Of a DNA stretch of 64,000 nucleotides, positions 1 to 8,980 are shown one piece after another; the stretch's first letter is position 1, and every line of letters starts with the position of its first letter. The position numbers and the translations under genes are program-made. Source of the stretch: Sulfurimonas sp. RIFCSPLOWO2_12_36_12 (GTDB lineage Bacteria; Campylobacterota; Campylobacteria; Campylobacterales; Sulfurimonadaceae); the NCBI GenBank assembly GCA_001829675.1, contig MIBZ01000019.1, positions 1 through 64,000 of the forward strand, in the 5' to 3' direction. The notes below the pieces were generated by a model. That model ran no database searches. It was not told the DNA's origin and saw nothing but the letters and a program-made list of their open reading frames with translations.

Positions 1-823
1 TGACAAGCCGCTTGCCGCAAATATTTTATATGCTATTAACGATTACGGACGCGTTGTCGCAGATGCATGTGAAGCCGGAATTGACATTATTATAACAGGG
101 GCAGGGCTTCCTACAAATATGCCGGAGTTTACAGAAGGCTATCCGAATGTTGCACTTGTGCCGATTGTCTCATCTGCCAAAGCACTTAAAATCATCTGCA
201 AAAGATGGCAAAAAAGATACAACAGACTTCCTGATGCGGTAGTTCTAGAGGGTCCAAAAAGCGGCGGACATCAAGGCTTTACTTATGAGCAGTGTTCAAT
301 GGCTGAGAATCAGTTGGAAAACTTGGTCAGACCGGTTGTAGAAGAAGCAGCACTTTGGGGAGATATTCCTGTTATTGCAGCGGGCGGCGTATGGGACAAA
401 AAAGATATAGAAGAGATGATGTCTCTCGGTGCTCGCGGCGTTCAAATGGGGACTCGTTTTATCGGAACATTTGAGTGCGATGCGCATGAAAATCTTAAAA
501 AAGTTCTGCTTGATGCTAAAAAAGAGGATATTCAGCTTATGGCATCACCGGTCGGATATCCGGCTCAAGGCATAAGAACTAATCTGGTGAAGCTGGTTGA
601 AAAAAGAGAAGGTCCTGCTATAAAATGTATCTCTAACTGTGTTGCACCTTGTAACCGCGGGGAAGAGGCTAAAGAGGTTGGTTTTTGTATTGCAGACAGA
701 TTAAGTGACGCTTTTGAGGGCAATGTTGAGACAGGTCTTTTCTTTTCAGGCACTAACGGCTATAAGCTTGATAAAATTATTTCCGTAAAAGAGTTAATGG
801 ATAAATTGGTTAACGGCGAATAA
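1..823 (+). CDS. Nitronate monooxygenase / 2-nitropropane dioxygenase family, 5' end missing
   Basis: The reading frame is open from base 2, so the gene starts outside the window; the first Met at 119 is internal. The visible part is the C-terminal part of an FMN-dependent TIM barrel. Motifs: GPKSGGHQGF, the Gly/His segment typical of nitronate monooxygenases; IPVIAAGGVWD, the phosphate-gripping strand; and GARGVQMGTRFIGT, the last FMN-binding strand. Family members oxidise alkyl nitronates, or act as enoyl reductases in the FabK branch, so the exact substrate is uncertain. The C-terminal part carries several Cys residues (CISNCVAPCNRG). It ends 7 bp before the amidase gene, suggesting co-transcription. 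Confidence 0.85.
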   Translation, partial: DKPLAANILYAINDYGRVVADACEAGIDIIITGAGLPTNMPEFTEGYPNVALVPIVSSAKALKIICKRWQKRYNRLPDAVVLEGPKSGGHQGFTYEQCSMAENQLENLVRPVVEEAALWGDIPVIAAGGVWDKKDIEEMMSLGARGVQMGTRFIGTFECDAHENLKKVLLDAKKEDIQLMASPVGYPAQGIRTNLVKLVEKREGPAIKCISNCVAPCNRGEEAKEVGFCIADRLSDAFEGNVETGLFFSGTNGYKLDKIISVKELMDKLVNGE

Positions 824-830
824 TTTAAGC

Positions 831-2228
831 ATGATTAAACTTTTTTTACTATCTCTATTTTTATTTATCTCTATTGAGGCATCTGCTAATAATGAAATTT
901 TAGACAGAGCAGACAAATATATGCAAAGCGGTACGCAAAGTGATATTTTTCGCGCATATAACGACTATAAAAATTTATATCTTAGCTCTGTTATGGATGA
1001 TGATTCAGCTTTAAAAATAGAGTCATTGAAAGGTATTGTGAAAAGCGGAGAGAAGTTAAATATAGATATCTCTAAATACTCAAATGAACTTCAATCACTC
1101 TCTTTAAAAAGCAGCTATAAACAGCCGGAACCAAAACCTATGAAAAAAACCAAGCATATCGAAGAGGTGCAAGTAGGCTCTTTGCATAAGTTAAAATCAG
1201 TTAGTTGGGACGATGATGTGCTGCTTCTGACTTTTGATCAACAAATCGGCAAAAAACAGATTGATTATTTTACGCTGCATGATGAACATAAAAAAAGTTA
1301 CAAATATGTTTTTGACATAAAAACATCAATGTTTACAAGTTCGCAAAATATTAACAAAAACGGTATTGATAATATAAAAATAGCCCAATATAACCCAGAT
1401 ACCTTAAGGTTAGTTATTGAAAACAGTTCAGCAATTGAAATAAGCCACGAATTAGACTCTGCAATATTAAAAATAAAATTAAAAATAGAGTCGCATAAAA
1501 GAGTGGAAATTATAGATAAAACAGATAAAGCACTGCCGACTAAAAAAAGTATGGATAAAACTGTTGTGATTGATTCCGGTCATGGCGGTAACGACCCCGG
1601 CGCCATAGGATACAACCAATATCAAGAGAAAGATGTTGTTTTAAATACTGCAAAAAAATTAGAAACAATTTTAAAAGCACGCGGTTATAAAGTTTTTATG
1701 ACTAGAGATAGCGATACATTTGTAAAGCTAAGCAGAAGAACAGAGTATGCTAACGAAAAAAATGCAGATATATTTGTAAGTATTCATGCTAATGCGGTTG
1801 CAAATGGAAGAGCAAACGAAGTTCAAGGGATAGAGTGCTATTTTTTATCTCCATCTCGTTCAAGCAGAGCAAAAAAAGTGGCGGCACTTGAGAACTCGGC
1901 AGACATGAGCGATATGAACATGTACGGAAAAGACAGTTATTTAAACCTTCTAAATCATCACAATATTTTGGCATCAAATAAACTTGCAATAGATTTGCAA
2001 ATGGGAATGCTCGGGTCGCTTAATCAAAAATATAAAGATGTAAGAGACGGAGGAGTTAGAGAGGGTCCTTTTTGGGTTTTAGTTGGAGCCCAGATGCCAT
2101 CTGTTTTGGTTGAAGTAGGCTTTATGTCTCATCCAAAAGAGTCGTTACGTCTAGTAGACGATGTCTATATAAAAAATATGGCTAGAGGATTGGCCGACGG
2201 TGTTGAGAGATATTTCGCTAATAATTAA
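831..2228 (+). CDS. N-acetylmuramoyl-L-alanine amidase (AmiC/Amidase_3 type)
   Basis: This 465-residue exported cell-wall hydrolase cleaves the bond between MurNAc and the stem peptide, as needed for daughter-cell separation. A signal peptide is visible at residues 1-19. Residues about 115-225 look like an AMIN-type beta domain, which targets such enzymes to the envelope. The catalytic Amidase_3 domain follows from about residue 240. Its zinc ligands are recognisable: His in IDSGHGGNDPG, Glu in YQEKDVVLN and His in VSIHANA. The catalytic Glu lies in VLVEVGFMSHP near the end. The length is usual for campylobacterial amidases. It sits 7 bp after the nitronate monooxygenase gene and faces the DHH gene, with a structured repeat between them. 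Confidence 0.92.
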   Translation: MIKLFLLSLFLFISIEASANNEILDRADKYMQSGTQSDIFRAYNDYKNLYLSSVMDDDSALKIESLKGIVKSGEKLNIDISKYSNELQSLSLKSSYKQPEPKPMKKTKHIEEVQVGSLHKLKSVSWDDDVLLLTFDQQIGKKQIDYFTLHDEHKKSYKYVFDIKTSMFTSSQNINKNGIDNIKIAQYNPDTLRLVIENSSAIEISHELDSAILKIKLKIESHKRVEIIDKTDKALPTKKSMDKTVVIDSGHGGNDPGAIGYNQYQEKDVVLNTAKKLETILKARGYKVFMTRDSDTFVKLSRRTEYANEKNADIFVSIHANAVANGRANEVQGIECYFLSPSRSSRAKKVAALENSADMSDMNMYGKDSYLNLLNHHNILASNKLAIDLQMGMLGSLNQKYKDVRDGGVREGPFWVLVGAQMPSVLVEVGFMSHPKESLRLVDDVYIKNMARGLADGVERYFANN

Positions 2229-2247
2229 ACCTTTCGATCAACTGACC

Positions 2248-2383
2248 TTACGCACTTTTACAAAAAGCCTGTAAAAATACTTTGTAGCTCTCGAAAAACT
2301 TGTTTTTTCGTAGCTTTAGGGGGTTGTAGGGACTTTAGTCCCTGCCACTAAAACGGACGCGTTCGTTTTAGTGCGTAACATCA
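2248..2383 (+). repeat. Structured intergenic repeat, copy 1
   Basis: Seen directly: a 136-bp element between two convergent genes, bounded by a perfect 9-bp inverted repeat (TTACGCACT at 2248-2256, AGTGCGTAA at 2370-2378). Inside are four hairpins: 2256-2261 with 2271-2276; CGAAAAAC with GTTTTTTCG around 2292-2310; 2328-2334 with 2337-2343; and a 10-bp stem 2346-2355 with 2364-2373 around loop GACGCGTT. A core at 2285-2326 is nearly identical to the reverse complement of 6139-6180. It may end transcription of both flanking genes, or be a non-autonomous repeat. Confidence 0.8.
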
Positions 2384-2387
2384 GTAG

Positions 2388-3467
2388 TTAAGACTCTTTT
2401 TTAAACTCTAGCTCACCGGCAACAGACTCTTTTTCATTTATTATCTTTTGTATCTGTTTTTTTACCAAGTCATAGCGAAACTGCTCTTTAAATCCTATAA
2501 TACGGCCGCCGGCAGCATTCGGATGTCCGCCTCCGCCCGTCCACTCTTTAGATATTTGAGAAACGCTTACTTTGTTGTTTGCTCTTAGGCTTATTGTTCC
2601 TCTGTAGCTTACATCAACAATAAAATCATATTCAGGATATGTAAGTAAAAATCCGTTTCCAATGATAGATGTATTTCCAACGCCATAACTCAAATATCCT
2701 CTATACCCTTTGTAGTAAATAGTTTTCTCATCTTTGGCTTCACCAAGCAGCTTAACTATATACTCTGTTACCAAATTGTCAAGAGTGTCATTTTTATCTT
2801 TTTTAAAAAACTCTTTTTTCAGCATGTGAATTTTTTCATCTAAAACTATTGGCGCATTCTCTTCGTCAATATATTTTGTTGCTTCAAGCAGAAGCGATAT
2901 TTTGTAGTTGTTATCAACATCTGCAAACATAATTTTATTTAGTTCTCTTGTCTCACCGACAAGACGCATACAAACTTTTCCGTACTCAAAGTTATCTTTC
3001 TCTTCCATCTTCCATAAATCAACGGCATTGACAATGTTGACAAATTTTTCCATCCAAAACGGCTCATTAAATTCAAAGTTTTCTTTGACATAATCATATG
3101 TGATTTTTGTAGCAGACCTAGAAGTGTCCAAAAAGTACCAATCGTATTTTTGCGCACTATCTTCTCCTGTACCGTGATGATCCAGAAGCAGCAGTGTTAT
3201 ATCTTTTTTGTTCTCGTTTAGTTTAGTAATTTCATTATTTAGCCATCTTGATTCATCGGAAGTCAAATTTAAATCAGTTATTAAAATAGTTGCACTTTTG
3301 TTATCATTGATGATATTTTGCAAAATAAGTTCTAGCGTCTGTTTTACCTCTGCACCGTAGTTTGCATTGTAGTTAAGCAGTCTGTAGGGCGTATATTTCA
3401 TAACAAGCTGACAGCTATAGCCGTCTAAATCGGTGTGTGAGAGGTGGTGAACTATTTTGTTATTCAT
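2388..3467 (-). CDS. DHH/DHHA1 family phosphoesterase
   Basis: A 359-residue protein of the NrnA/RecJ-like DHH superfamily, which hydrolyses phosphodiester bonds in nanoRNA, cyclic or linear dinucleotides or similar substrates. The N-terminal part has the metal motifs HLSHTDLDGYSC (residues about 7-18) and LLLLDHHGTG (about 93-102, the signature DHH). The C-terminal DHHA1 substrate-binding segment ends in GGGGHPNAAGGRI. The start has a good ribosome site (AAGGA) and lies 8 bp after the flhA stop, so it is probably the third gene of the rrf2-flhA unit. The substrate cannot be read from the sequence; a role in c-di-GMP or RNA turnover is an inference. Confidence 0.85.
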   Translation of the reverse strand: MNNKIVHHLSHTDLDGYSCQLVMKYTPYRLLNYNANYGAEVKQTLELILQNIINDNKSATILITDLNLTSDESRWLNNEITKLNENKKDITLLLLDHHGTGEDSAQKYDWYFLDTSRSATKITYDYVKENFEFNEPFWMEKFVNIVNAVDLWKMEEKDNFEYGKVCMRLVGETRELNKIMFADVDNNYKISLLLEATKYIDEENAPIVLDEKIHMLKKEFFKKDKNDTLDNLVTEYIVKLLGEAKDEKTIYYKGYRGYLSYGVGNTSIIGNGFLLTYPEYDFIVDVSYRGTISLRANNKVSVSQISKEWTGGGGHPNAAGGRIIGFKEQFRYDLVKKQIQKIINEKESVAGELEFKKES

Positions 3468-3475
3468 TTTTTTCC

Positions 3476-5653
3476 TTAAAGTTGTTTATTTATTGAGATG
3501 GAGCCCATTACTTCAAAAGTAGCACTGGAGTCTATCTCCGCATGCGAGAGTGTAACTACCTCAAGAGAAAATCGCTCAAATATCTCTGCAATACCGCGAC
3601 GCAATTGAGGGTCTACGATAATTACTACCGGAGAGATGCCTTTTTGCAGCAACTCTGCTGCTTTTGCGCTTGTTGCTTGAATAAGGGCATTTATCTCCGC
3701 GACACTAAGCAGAAGAGTTCTTGTTCCATCACGCTCTTGTGATTTTTCAAGCATTAGCTGTTCAGATGCAGTGTCAAATGTAAGAAGTCTTATAACTCCA
3801 TCATCGCCAGAGTACATTTGGGTAATAATGCGAGAGAGTTTAGCTCGAACCTGTTCCGTGATGATGTCAACATTTTTAGTGTATTCTGCAATATCAGCAA
3901 TAGTTTCTAATATAGTCAACATATCTTTAAGAGGAATTTTTTCATGTAAAAGAGCTTTGAGAATTCTCTGAATAAGCCCGATAGATGCAACTTTTTGAAC
4001 ATCATCTATGATAACAGGGAAGTCAGTTTTAATTTTTGTTACTAGAGTCTGAACTTCTTGACGCGTTAAAAGATCCTCGGCATTTTTCTTGACAAGTTCG
4101 CTCATGTGCGTTGATATAACGGTAGCAGGATCTACGACTGTATATCCGTTAATGATTGCATCTTCTTTTTGATTTGGAGATATCCACAGAGCATCAAGTC
4201 CAAAAGCAGGCTCTTTAGTCGCCTCACCCTTTATATCGCCGGTTGCCATGCCGCTGTCCATCGCCAAAAATTTGTCAGGCATAATTTTGCCCTCGCCGAT
4301 AGAGATGCCCTTTAGCAGTATCTGATACTGTTGAGGCTGCAGGTGCAAGTTGTCTCTGATGCGAACCTGAGGCATTAAAAAACCAAAATCTGATGCTATT
4401 TTTCTTCTCATAGAACGAATTCTCTCTAGTAAATCCCCGCCTTGAGCACTATCGGCAAGTCGTATCAGCTGATAACCAAGTGTGAGTTCAAGCATCTCAA
4501 CTTTTAATATATCTTCAAGTGCGCTCTCTTCCTCTTTTGCAATCTCTTCATTTGTTTTTGCAGGTCTCATAGCATTTTTTTCTTTTGCCTGAAGCTCTTT
4601 TTCCTTTGGCGTCAATAAGCCGTCTATGTCAAGTATGGTTAATTCGCCTCTTTCATATTTGTAAATAGACCAACCAAGAAGCGCAAACATAATTCCGACA
4701 AACCCCATAGAAGCTGTCGGAAGACCGGGAACAAGAGCAAAAAGAATCATAATGAAACCTACAATCATCATAATTTTAGCATTGCCCATTATCTGGTTGA
4801 TTGCGCCCTCTGCGAAATTATCTCCCTCTCCTGAAGAGCGGGTAATCATAATACCGGTTGCGGTTGACATGATGAGCGCAGGAATTTGTGCAACTAATCC
4901 ATCACCGATAGTTAAAAGCGTAAATGTTGATGCGCTGTCTGCAACTGTCATGCCGTGCTGAAAAACACCTATCAAAAATCCGCCGACTATGTTTATGAGA
5001 GTGATAATTATACCGGCAACGGCATCGCCTTTAACAAATTTACTAGAACCGTCCATAGCCCCGTAAAAGTTAGCATCTTGAAGGATGTCGGCTCTTCTTT
5101 TTTTAGCCTCTGCATCATTAATTAGCCCGGCATTCAGGTCCGCATCAACAGCCATTTGCTTACCAGGCATTGAGTCAAGTGTAAAACGAGCAGCAACCTC
5201 TGCAACCCTTGTTGAGCCTTTTGTGATAACCATAAAGTTAATAAGTACAAGTATTGAAAAAACAATAATACCGATAACATAATTCCCGCCGACAACGAAA
5301 TTTCCAAAGCTGGTTATGATATCGCTCACTTCTTCGGGTCCCTCATGTCCATGACTTAAAATCATTCTCGTTGAAGCCACATTTAGCGATAGTCTAAAGA
5401 GAGTTATGATTAAAATCAGTGTTGGAAATGTTGTTAAATCTGTCGGTTTTGGAACATAGAGCGATATTAGCAGAATTAAAACAGAGAGCGCTATGGATAC
5501 GGTAAGCAAGACATCGAGCATAGCTGAGGGCAGAGGAACGATAATAATAGCCAAAATAGCCATTACAAATATAACGACACTTAAGTCTTTTTGACCTAAC
5601 AAAAAGTTTAAAGTTGTGCCGATTTGCTGTCTTGTTGTTAGTTTTTTTGCCAA
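3476..5653 (-). CDS. flhA: Flagellar export gate protein FlhA
   Basis: FlhA, 725 residues, is the large nonameric component of the flagellar type III export gate. It couples proton flow to export and docks chaperone-substrate complexes. About eight membrane segments occupy residues about 25-350, and the segment [20 protein letters not shown] is the classic FHIPEP-family signature. A linker rich in Lys and Glu (about 365-400) leads to the soluble C-terminal domain. Length and motif order are normal. The gene follows rrf2 by 4 bp and precedes the DHH gene by 8 bp. The rpsO / rrf2 / flhA neighbourhood matches what I recall from Campylobacter. Confidence 0.97.
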   Translation of the reverse strand: MAKKLTTRQQIGTTLNFLLGQKDLSVVIFVMAILAIIIVPLPSAMLDVLLTVSIALSVLILLISLYVPKPTDLTTFPTLILIITLFRLSLNVASTRMILSHGHEGPEEVSDIITSFGNFVVGGNYVIGIIVFSILVLINFMVITKGSTRVAEVAARFTLDSMPGKQMAVDADLNAGLINDAEAKKRRADILQDANFYGAMDGSSKFVKGDAVAGIIITLINIVGGFLIGVFQHGMTVADSASTFTLLTIGDGLVAQIPALIMSTATGIMITRSSGEGDNFAEGAINQIMGNAKIMMIVGFIMILFALVPGLPTASMGFVGIMFALLGWSIYKYERGELTILDIDGLLTPKEKELQAKEKNAMRPAKTNEEIAKEEESALEDILKVEMLELTLGYQLIRLADSAQGGDLLERIRSMRRKIASDFGFLMPQVRIRDNLHLQPQQYQILLKGISIGEGKIMPDKFLAMDSGMATGDIKGEATKEPAFGLDALWISPNQKEDAIINGYTVVDPATVISTHMSELVKKNAEDLLTRQEVQTLVTKIKTDFPVIIDDVQKVASIGLIQRILKALLHEKIPLKDMLTILETIADIAEYTKNVDIITEQVRAKLSRIITQMYSGDDGVIRLLTFDTASEQLMLEKSQERDGTRTLLLSVAEINALIQATSAKAAELLQKGISPVVIIVDPQLRRGIAEIFERFSLEVVTLSHAEIDSSATFEVMGSISINKQL

Positions 5654-5657
5654 AGTT

Positions 5658-6059
5658 CTACTCTAAAATATCTGCTAAAGTTAAATCTGCTAAAAAAGAG
5701 TCTATCTTTCCTTGTAATTTATTTAAAAATGGCCATAATGAACATAGAGGTGCTTTACCCGATGGGCATGAGTACATCGATGGAGCACAATCAAAAACGG
5801 CAGGGGCTTTTCCCTCAACAGAGGACATAACATCAAGCATATTTATATTTTTTGGTTCTAGCAGAAGTGCAAAACCGCCGTTAACGCCTTTGTATGACTT
5901 CAAGATACCATGTTTTGCCATTGCTTGAAGGATTTTTGCTAAAAAACTTTTTGGAATTGAGAGCTGATTTGAGAGTGTTTCACTATCCATTGGAGCAGAA
6001 GCTTTTGACAAAACAATAAGTGAGAGTATTGCATACTCACTAGCACGAGTTATTAACAT
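5658..6059 (-). CDS. Rrf2 family transcriptional regulator, possible Fe-S sensor
   Basis: A 133-residue protein with the winged-helix N-terminus of the Rrf2 family ([19 protein letters not shown]; recognition region [16 protein letters not shown]). Three cysteines in the C-terminal half ([13 protein letters not shown], then APLCSL) are spaced C-x6-C-x7-C, similar to the cluster ligands of IscR- and NsrR-type proteins. An Fe-S or redox/NO sensing role is therefore plausible but not shown. It is the first gene of the minus-strand unit with flhA. No strong ribosome site is visible before the ATG. Its promoter must lie in the 6060-6350 gap, which holds repeat copy 2 and the rpsO promoter on the other strand. 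Confidence 0.88.
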   Translation of the reverse strand: MLITRASEYAILSLIVLSKASAPMDSETLSNQLSIPKSFLAKILQAMAKHGILKSYKGVNGGFALLLEPKNINMLDVMSSVEGKAPAVFDCAPSMYSCPSGKAPLCSLWPFLNKLQGKIDSFLADLTLADILE

Positions 6060-6082
6060 ATTATTACTTTATTTTTATTTTT

Positions 6083-6201
6083 TGATGTTACGCTCCAAAG
6101 GGAACAAGTCCCCTTTGGAGGGAGGGACAGATGTCCCTTCCAACCCCCTAAAGCTACGAAAAACAAGTTTTTCGAGAACTATAAGGTGCTTTTATGCACT
6201 T
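6083..6201 (-). repeat. Structured intergenic repeat, copy 2 (opposite orientation to copy 1)
   Basis: On the minus strand this matches copy 1 in order: a short hairpin (6184-6189 with 6196-6201), a conserved core (6139-6180), a hairpin (6123-6129 with 6132-6138), and a 10-bp perfect stem (6093-6102 with 6111-6120) whose 8-base loop reads GACTTGTT against GACGCGTT in copy 1, then the shared tail GCGTAACATCA. The stem sequences differ between copies but remain paired. It lies between rrf2 and rpsO, which diverge, so it is not simply a terminator of a convergent pair. Confidence 0.78.
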
Positions 6202-6257
6202 ATCTATATAAAGAGCATATAACATTGGTTCTTTACTTTCGTAAATTATATCAAAAG

Positions 6258-6302
6258 AAGTTGAAATTAAAGTAGAAATAAGATATTATTTCACTTCAAC
6301 TT
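6258..6302 (+). promoter_or_regulatory. Probable rpsO promoter inside an 8-bp inverted repeat
   Basis: TTGAAA at 6261-6266 and TATTAT at 6284-6289 are 17 bp apart, a sigma70-like pair. A perfect inverted repeat AAGTTGAA (6258-6265) / TTCAACTT (6295-6302) brackets them, so a repressor or an RNA structure could act there. This is an inference from pattern only. Confidence 0.45.
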
Positions 6303-6354
6303 TATACACTAAATATGTGTAACTGTTAGATTAAAATACCTTTTGGAGGCTATT

Positions 6355-6630
6355 ATGGCTTTAAATTCGGCTAAAAAACAAGAAATTGTTGCAAAATACG
6401 GTCGTGGTGAGAATGACACTGGTTCAAGTGAAGTTCAAATCGCACTATTAACAAACAGAATCAGTGAACTAACTGAACACTTAAAAGTGTTTACAAAAGA
6501 TCACGCTTCAAGACTTGGTCTTTTAAAACTAGTAGGACAACGCCGTCGTCTTATGAAGTATTTTAAAAGAAAAGATAAAGATGCTTATCTTAAACTTGTA
6601 GCAGAATTAGGTATTCGCGACAATATCTAG
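6355..6630 (+). CDS. rpsO: 30S ribosomal protein S15
   Basis: S15, 91 residues from the chosen start, binds the central domain of 16S rRNA early in small-subunit assembly. Conserved features are visible: [42 protein letters not shown] and the basic C-terminus. The frame is open upstream to a TTG at 6343, but the ATG at 6355 lies 5 bases after GGAGG (6345-6349) and gives the usual [11 protein letters not shown] start, so I use it. A strong hairpin follows the stop. Confidence 0.97.
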   Translation: MALNSAKKQEIVAKYGRGENDTGSSEVQIALLTNRISELTEHLKVFTKDHASRLGLLKLVGQRRRLMKYFKRKDKDAYLKLVAELGIRDNI

Positions 6631-6645
6631 TTAGCGTTCAAAACT

Positions 6646-6672
6646 TTTAGACGGAGTTATGCTTCGTCTAAA
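6646..6672 (+). terminator. Hairpin after rpsO, probable terminator
   Basis: TTTAGACGGAG (6646-6656) pairs with CTTCGTCTAAA (6662-6672) around a 5-base loop, 11 pairs with one G-T wobble. No long T-run follows, so it may be a weak terminator or an mRNA end-stabilising stem. Confidence 0.6.
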
Positions 6673-6787
6673 TCCCACTCTTTCCTATCAATCACAAAAC
6701 AAACTTTGAACTTAAAATGCACAATCTGAGGAATTTTGATAATATACATCTTTAGATAATATTGAAATAATTTTAAGGATATAAAAT

Positions 6788-7558
6788 ATGTGTAAAGATT
6801 GCGGTTGCAGCGTTGTAGAACATAGCCATTCACACGGCGGGGAAACTCATTCACACGAACATAAAGATTCACATCATCAACATCTGCATGACAATCCGCA
6901 GTTAAACGACCCTAAAACCATCTCTGTTATAACAAAAATTTTAGATAAAAACGACCAAGAGGCACAGCATAACAGAGAGCACTTTAACTCCCACGGAGTT
7001 CTTTGCATAAACCTTATGAGCAGTCCAGGAAGCGGAAAAACAGCGCTTTTGGAGAGCTTGTCGGATTTGGGCGAGTTTAAATTCGGTGTGATTGAGGGCG
7101 ACTTAGAGACAAGCCTTGATGCGGACAGACTAAAAGCCAAAGGCATTGAGGCTCATCAGATTCAAACGGGTTCTGCATGCCACCTTGATGCGTTTATGGT
7201 TCACAAAGCTCTCCATCACATGGATTTGGACAATATGGATGTCTGTTTTATAGAGAATGTCGGAAACCTCGTCTGCCCTGCAAGTTATGATGTCGGGAGC
7301 CACTTAAATATAGTGCTTGTTAGTATTCCCGAGGGCGAAGATAAGATAGCCAAATATCCGGTTATGTTTCGCAAAGCGGATTTGATTTTATTTACAAAAA
7401 CTGACCTTCTTCCGTACTTTGAGTATGACATGAAAAAAGAGAAAGAGACGGCAAGAAAACTAAAACCAAATGTTGACATACTCGAAGTAAGCACTAAAGA
7501 TGTGGAGTCATTAAGAAAAGTTTCTCAGTGGATTAGGTTTAAAATGGAGATGAGATAA
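6788..7558 (+). CDS. hypB: Hydrogenase/urease nickel incorporation GTPase HypB
   Basis: HypB, 256 residues, is the GTPase that with HypA delivers nickel to the NiFe-hydrogenase precursor. The N-terminus begins with the high-affinity nickel motif CKDCGC (residues 2-7). A His-rich nickel-storage stretch follows (residues about 12-34). The GTPase domain shows P-loop SSPGSGKT, the switch region IEGDLETSLDADR, and LFTKTDLL for guanine recognition; Cys and His residues in the metal-binding dimer interface are present (GSACHLDAF). The start has AAGGAT 8 bases upstream. Its stop overlaps the hypC start (TAATG), so the two are translationally coupled. Confidence 0.97.
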   Translation: MCKDCGCSVVEHSHSHGGETHSHEHKDSHHQHLHDNPQLNDPKTISVITKILDKNDQEAQHNREHFNSHGVLCINLMSSPGSGKTALLESLSDLGEFKFGVIEGDLETSLDADRLKAKGIEAHQIQTGSACHLDAFMVHKALHHMDLDNMDVCFIENVGNLVCPASYDVGSHLNIVLVSIPEGEDKIAKYPVMFRKADLILFTKTDLLPYFEYDMKKEKETARKLKPNVDILEVSTKDVESLRKVSQWIRFKMEMR

Positions 7559-7806
7559 TGTGTTTGTCCATTCCAAGCAAAGTAGTTAAAATAGACAAGA
7601 AAAGCGGCGTAGCAACGGTTGATACTATGGGCGTGCAAAGAGAAGCAAGTCTGGCACTTGTCGGTGATGAAGATATAAAAATAGGCGATTTCGTTCTTTT
7701 GCATATCGGTTTTGTTATGAACAAGATTGATGAAAAAGAGGCACTTCTGAGTCTTGAGGCATTTGCAAAAATAGTTGAGCTTATGGACGAGGAAGAGCAG
7801 CTTTAA
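7558..7806 (+). CDS. hypC: Hydrogenase assembly chaperone HypC
   Basis: HypC, 82 residues, carries the Fe(CN)2CO unit together with HypD and holds the hydrogenase large-subunit precursor. The essential N-terminal Cys after the initiator Met is present (MCLSIPSKV), as is the family segment GDFVLLHIGFVMNKID. Length is typical. It overlaps hypB and hypD by one base at each end (TAATG). Confidence 0.96.
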   Translation: MCLSIPSKVVKIDKKSGVATVDTMGVQREASLALVGDEDIKIGDFVLLHIGFVMNKIDEKEALLSLEAFAKIVELMDEEEQL

Positions 7807-8951
7807 TGAAGCAATTAGAGCTTAAAAATCTCTACGATGACTTTAGAGATGCCAAGACCATAAAAGCGTATGCAAAAATCATAAACGAAGACGCTACTCT
7901 TTTAAAAAATCCAATCAACATCATGGAGGTTTGCGGCGGACATACACATACCATCATGAAGTATGGACTTCTTCAACTTTTACCCTCCAACATCAAGTTT
8001 ATCCACGGTCCGGGCTGTCCGGTTTGTATCATACCAAAAGAGCGCATCGACCATGCCTATGTTTTGGCAATGCAAGAAGATGTGATTTTGGTAACCCTCG
8101 GCGATATGATAAAAGTTCCCGGAAGCAAAGGTAGCCTTCAAGATGCAAGAAGCAAAGGAGCAAATGTCCGCTTTGTTTACTCTCCGCATGATTGTCTAAA
8201 AATCGCTCATGAGAATCCAACTAAAAAAATCATCTTTTTTGCCATAGGTTTTGAGACGACCACGCCGATGACCGCCGCACTTTTAGATGCCGTTATAAAG
8301 CAGAACATCAAAAATATTTTCTTCCACATAAACCATGTAACGGTTCCAGAAGTAATGAGAGAGCTTATAGACTCCAGAGATATACATGTAGATAGTTACA
8401 ACAACAAAATAGACGCATTTCTTGGGCCATCGCATGTAAGCGTTATAAGCGGAAGCAAAATCTATGAAGAGTTTCCGCGTGATTATAATCGTCCCGTGGT
8501 AGTTTCAGGCTTTGAGCCTGTAGATGTTATGCAAGCGATTAGCATGATAGTTAAGCAATTTATAGAGGGCAGATGCTTTCTTGAAGTAGAGTATAAACGA
8601 CTTGTAACTTATGAGGGAAATCTCAAGGCGCAAGAGTTGATAGAGAAATATTTTGAGCAAAGAGAGCTTTTTAAATGGCGAGGTTTAGGCAATATCCCAA
8701 AAAGCGGACTAAAACTAAAAGAAAAATTTAAAGAGTATGATGCAGAGGTAATCTACAAAGATGTTCTGCCGCTCGGCGAGATAGAAGACCACAAACTCTG
8801 CATTTGCGGAGATATACTAAGAGGTATGGCAAACCCTCCTGAATGCACTCTCTTTGGAACTGCTTGCAAGCCTACTTCACCCATCGGAAGCTGTATGGTA
8901 AGCAGCGAGGGCGCGTGCGCAGCGTACTATAAATATGGGAATTTGATATAA
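7806..8951 (+). CDS. hypD: Hydrogenase maturation scaffold HypD
   Basis: HypD, 381 residues, is the 4Fe-4S protein on which iron receives its cyanide and CO ligands. Conserved motifs are visible: MEVCGGHTHTIMKYGL, HGPGCPVCIIP, IGFETTTP, VVSGFEPVD, and the C-terminal cluster region with Cys residues (LCICGDILRG, PECTLFGTACKPTSPIGSCM). It is followed after 29 bp not by hypE but by the Fic gene. Two TATAAT boxes at 8947-8952 and 8957-8962 overlap or follow its stop and may give the inserted genes a promoter. Confidence 0.97.
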   Translation: MKQLELKNLYDDFRDAKTIKAYAKIINEDATLLKNPINIMEVCGGHTHTIMKYGLLQLLPSNIKFIHGPGCPVCIIPKERIDHAYVLAMQEDVILVTLGDMIKVPGSKGSLQDARSKGANVRFVYSPHDCLKIAHENPTKKIIFFAIGFETTTPMTAALLDAVIKQNIKNIFFHINHVTVPEVMRELIDSRDIHVDSYNNKIDAFLGPSHVSVISGSKIYEEFPRDYNRPVVVSGFEPVDVMQAISMIVKQFIEGRCFLEVEYKRLVTYEGNLKAQELIEKYFEQRELFKWRGLGNIPKSGLKLKEKFKEYDAEVIYKDVLPLGEIEDHKLCICGDILRGMANPPECTLFGTACKPTSPIGSCMVSSEGACAAYYKYGNLI

Positions 8952-8980
8952 TGTTTTATAATAAAATCTAAGGTAGAAAT

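Noticed and set aside
6657-6872. 71-codon minus-strand frame between rpsO and hypB
   Set aside because: It overlaps the rpsO terminator hairpin and the hypB start, has no ribosome site and no family likeness.
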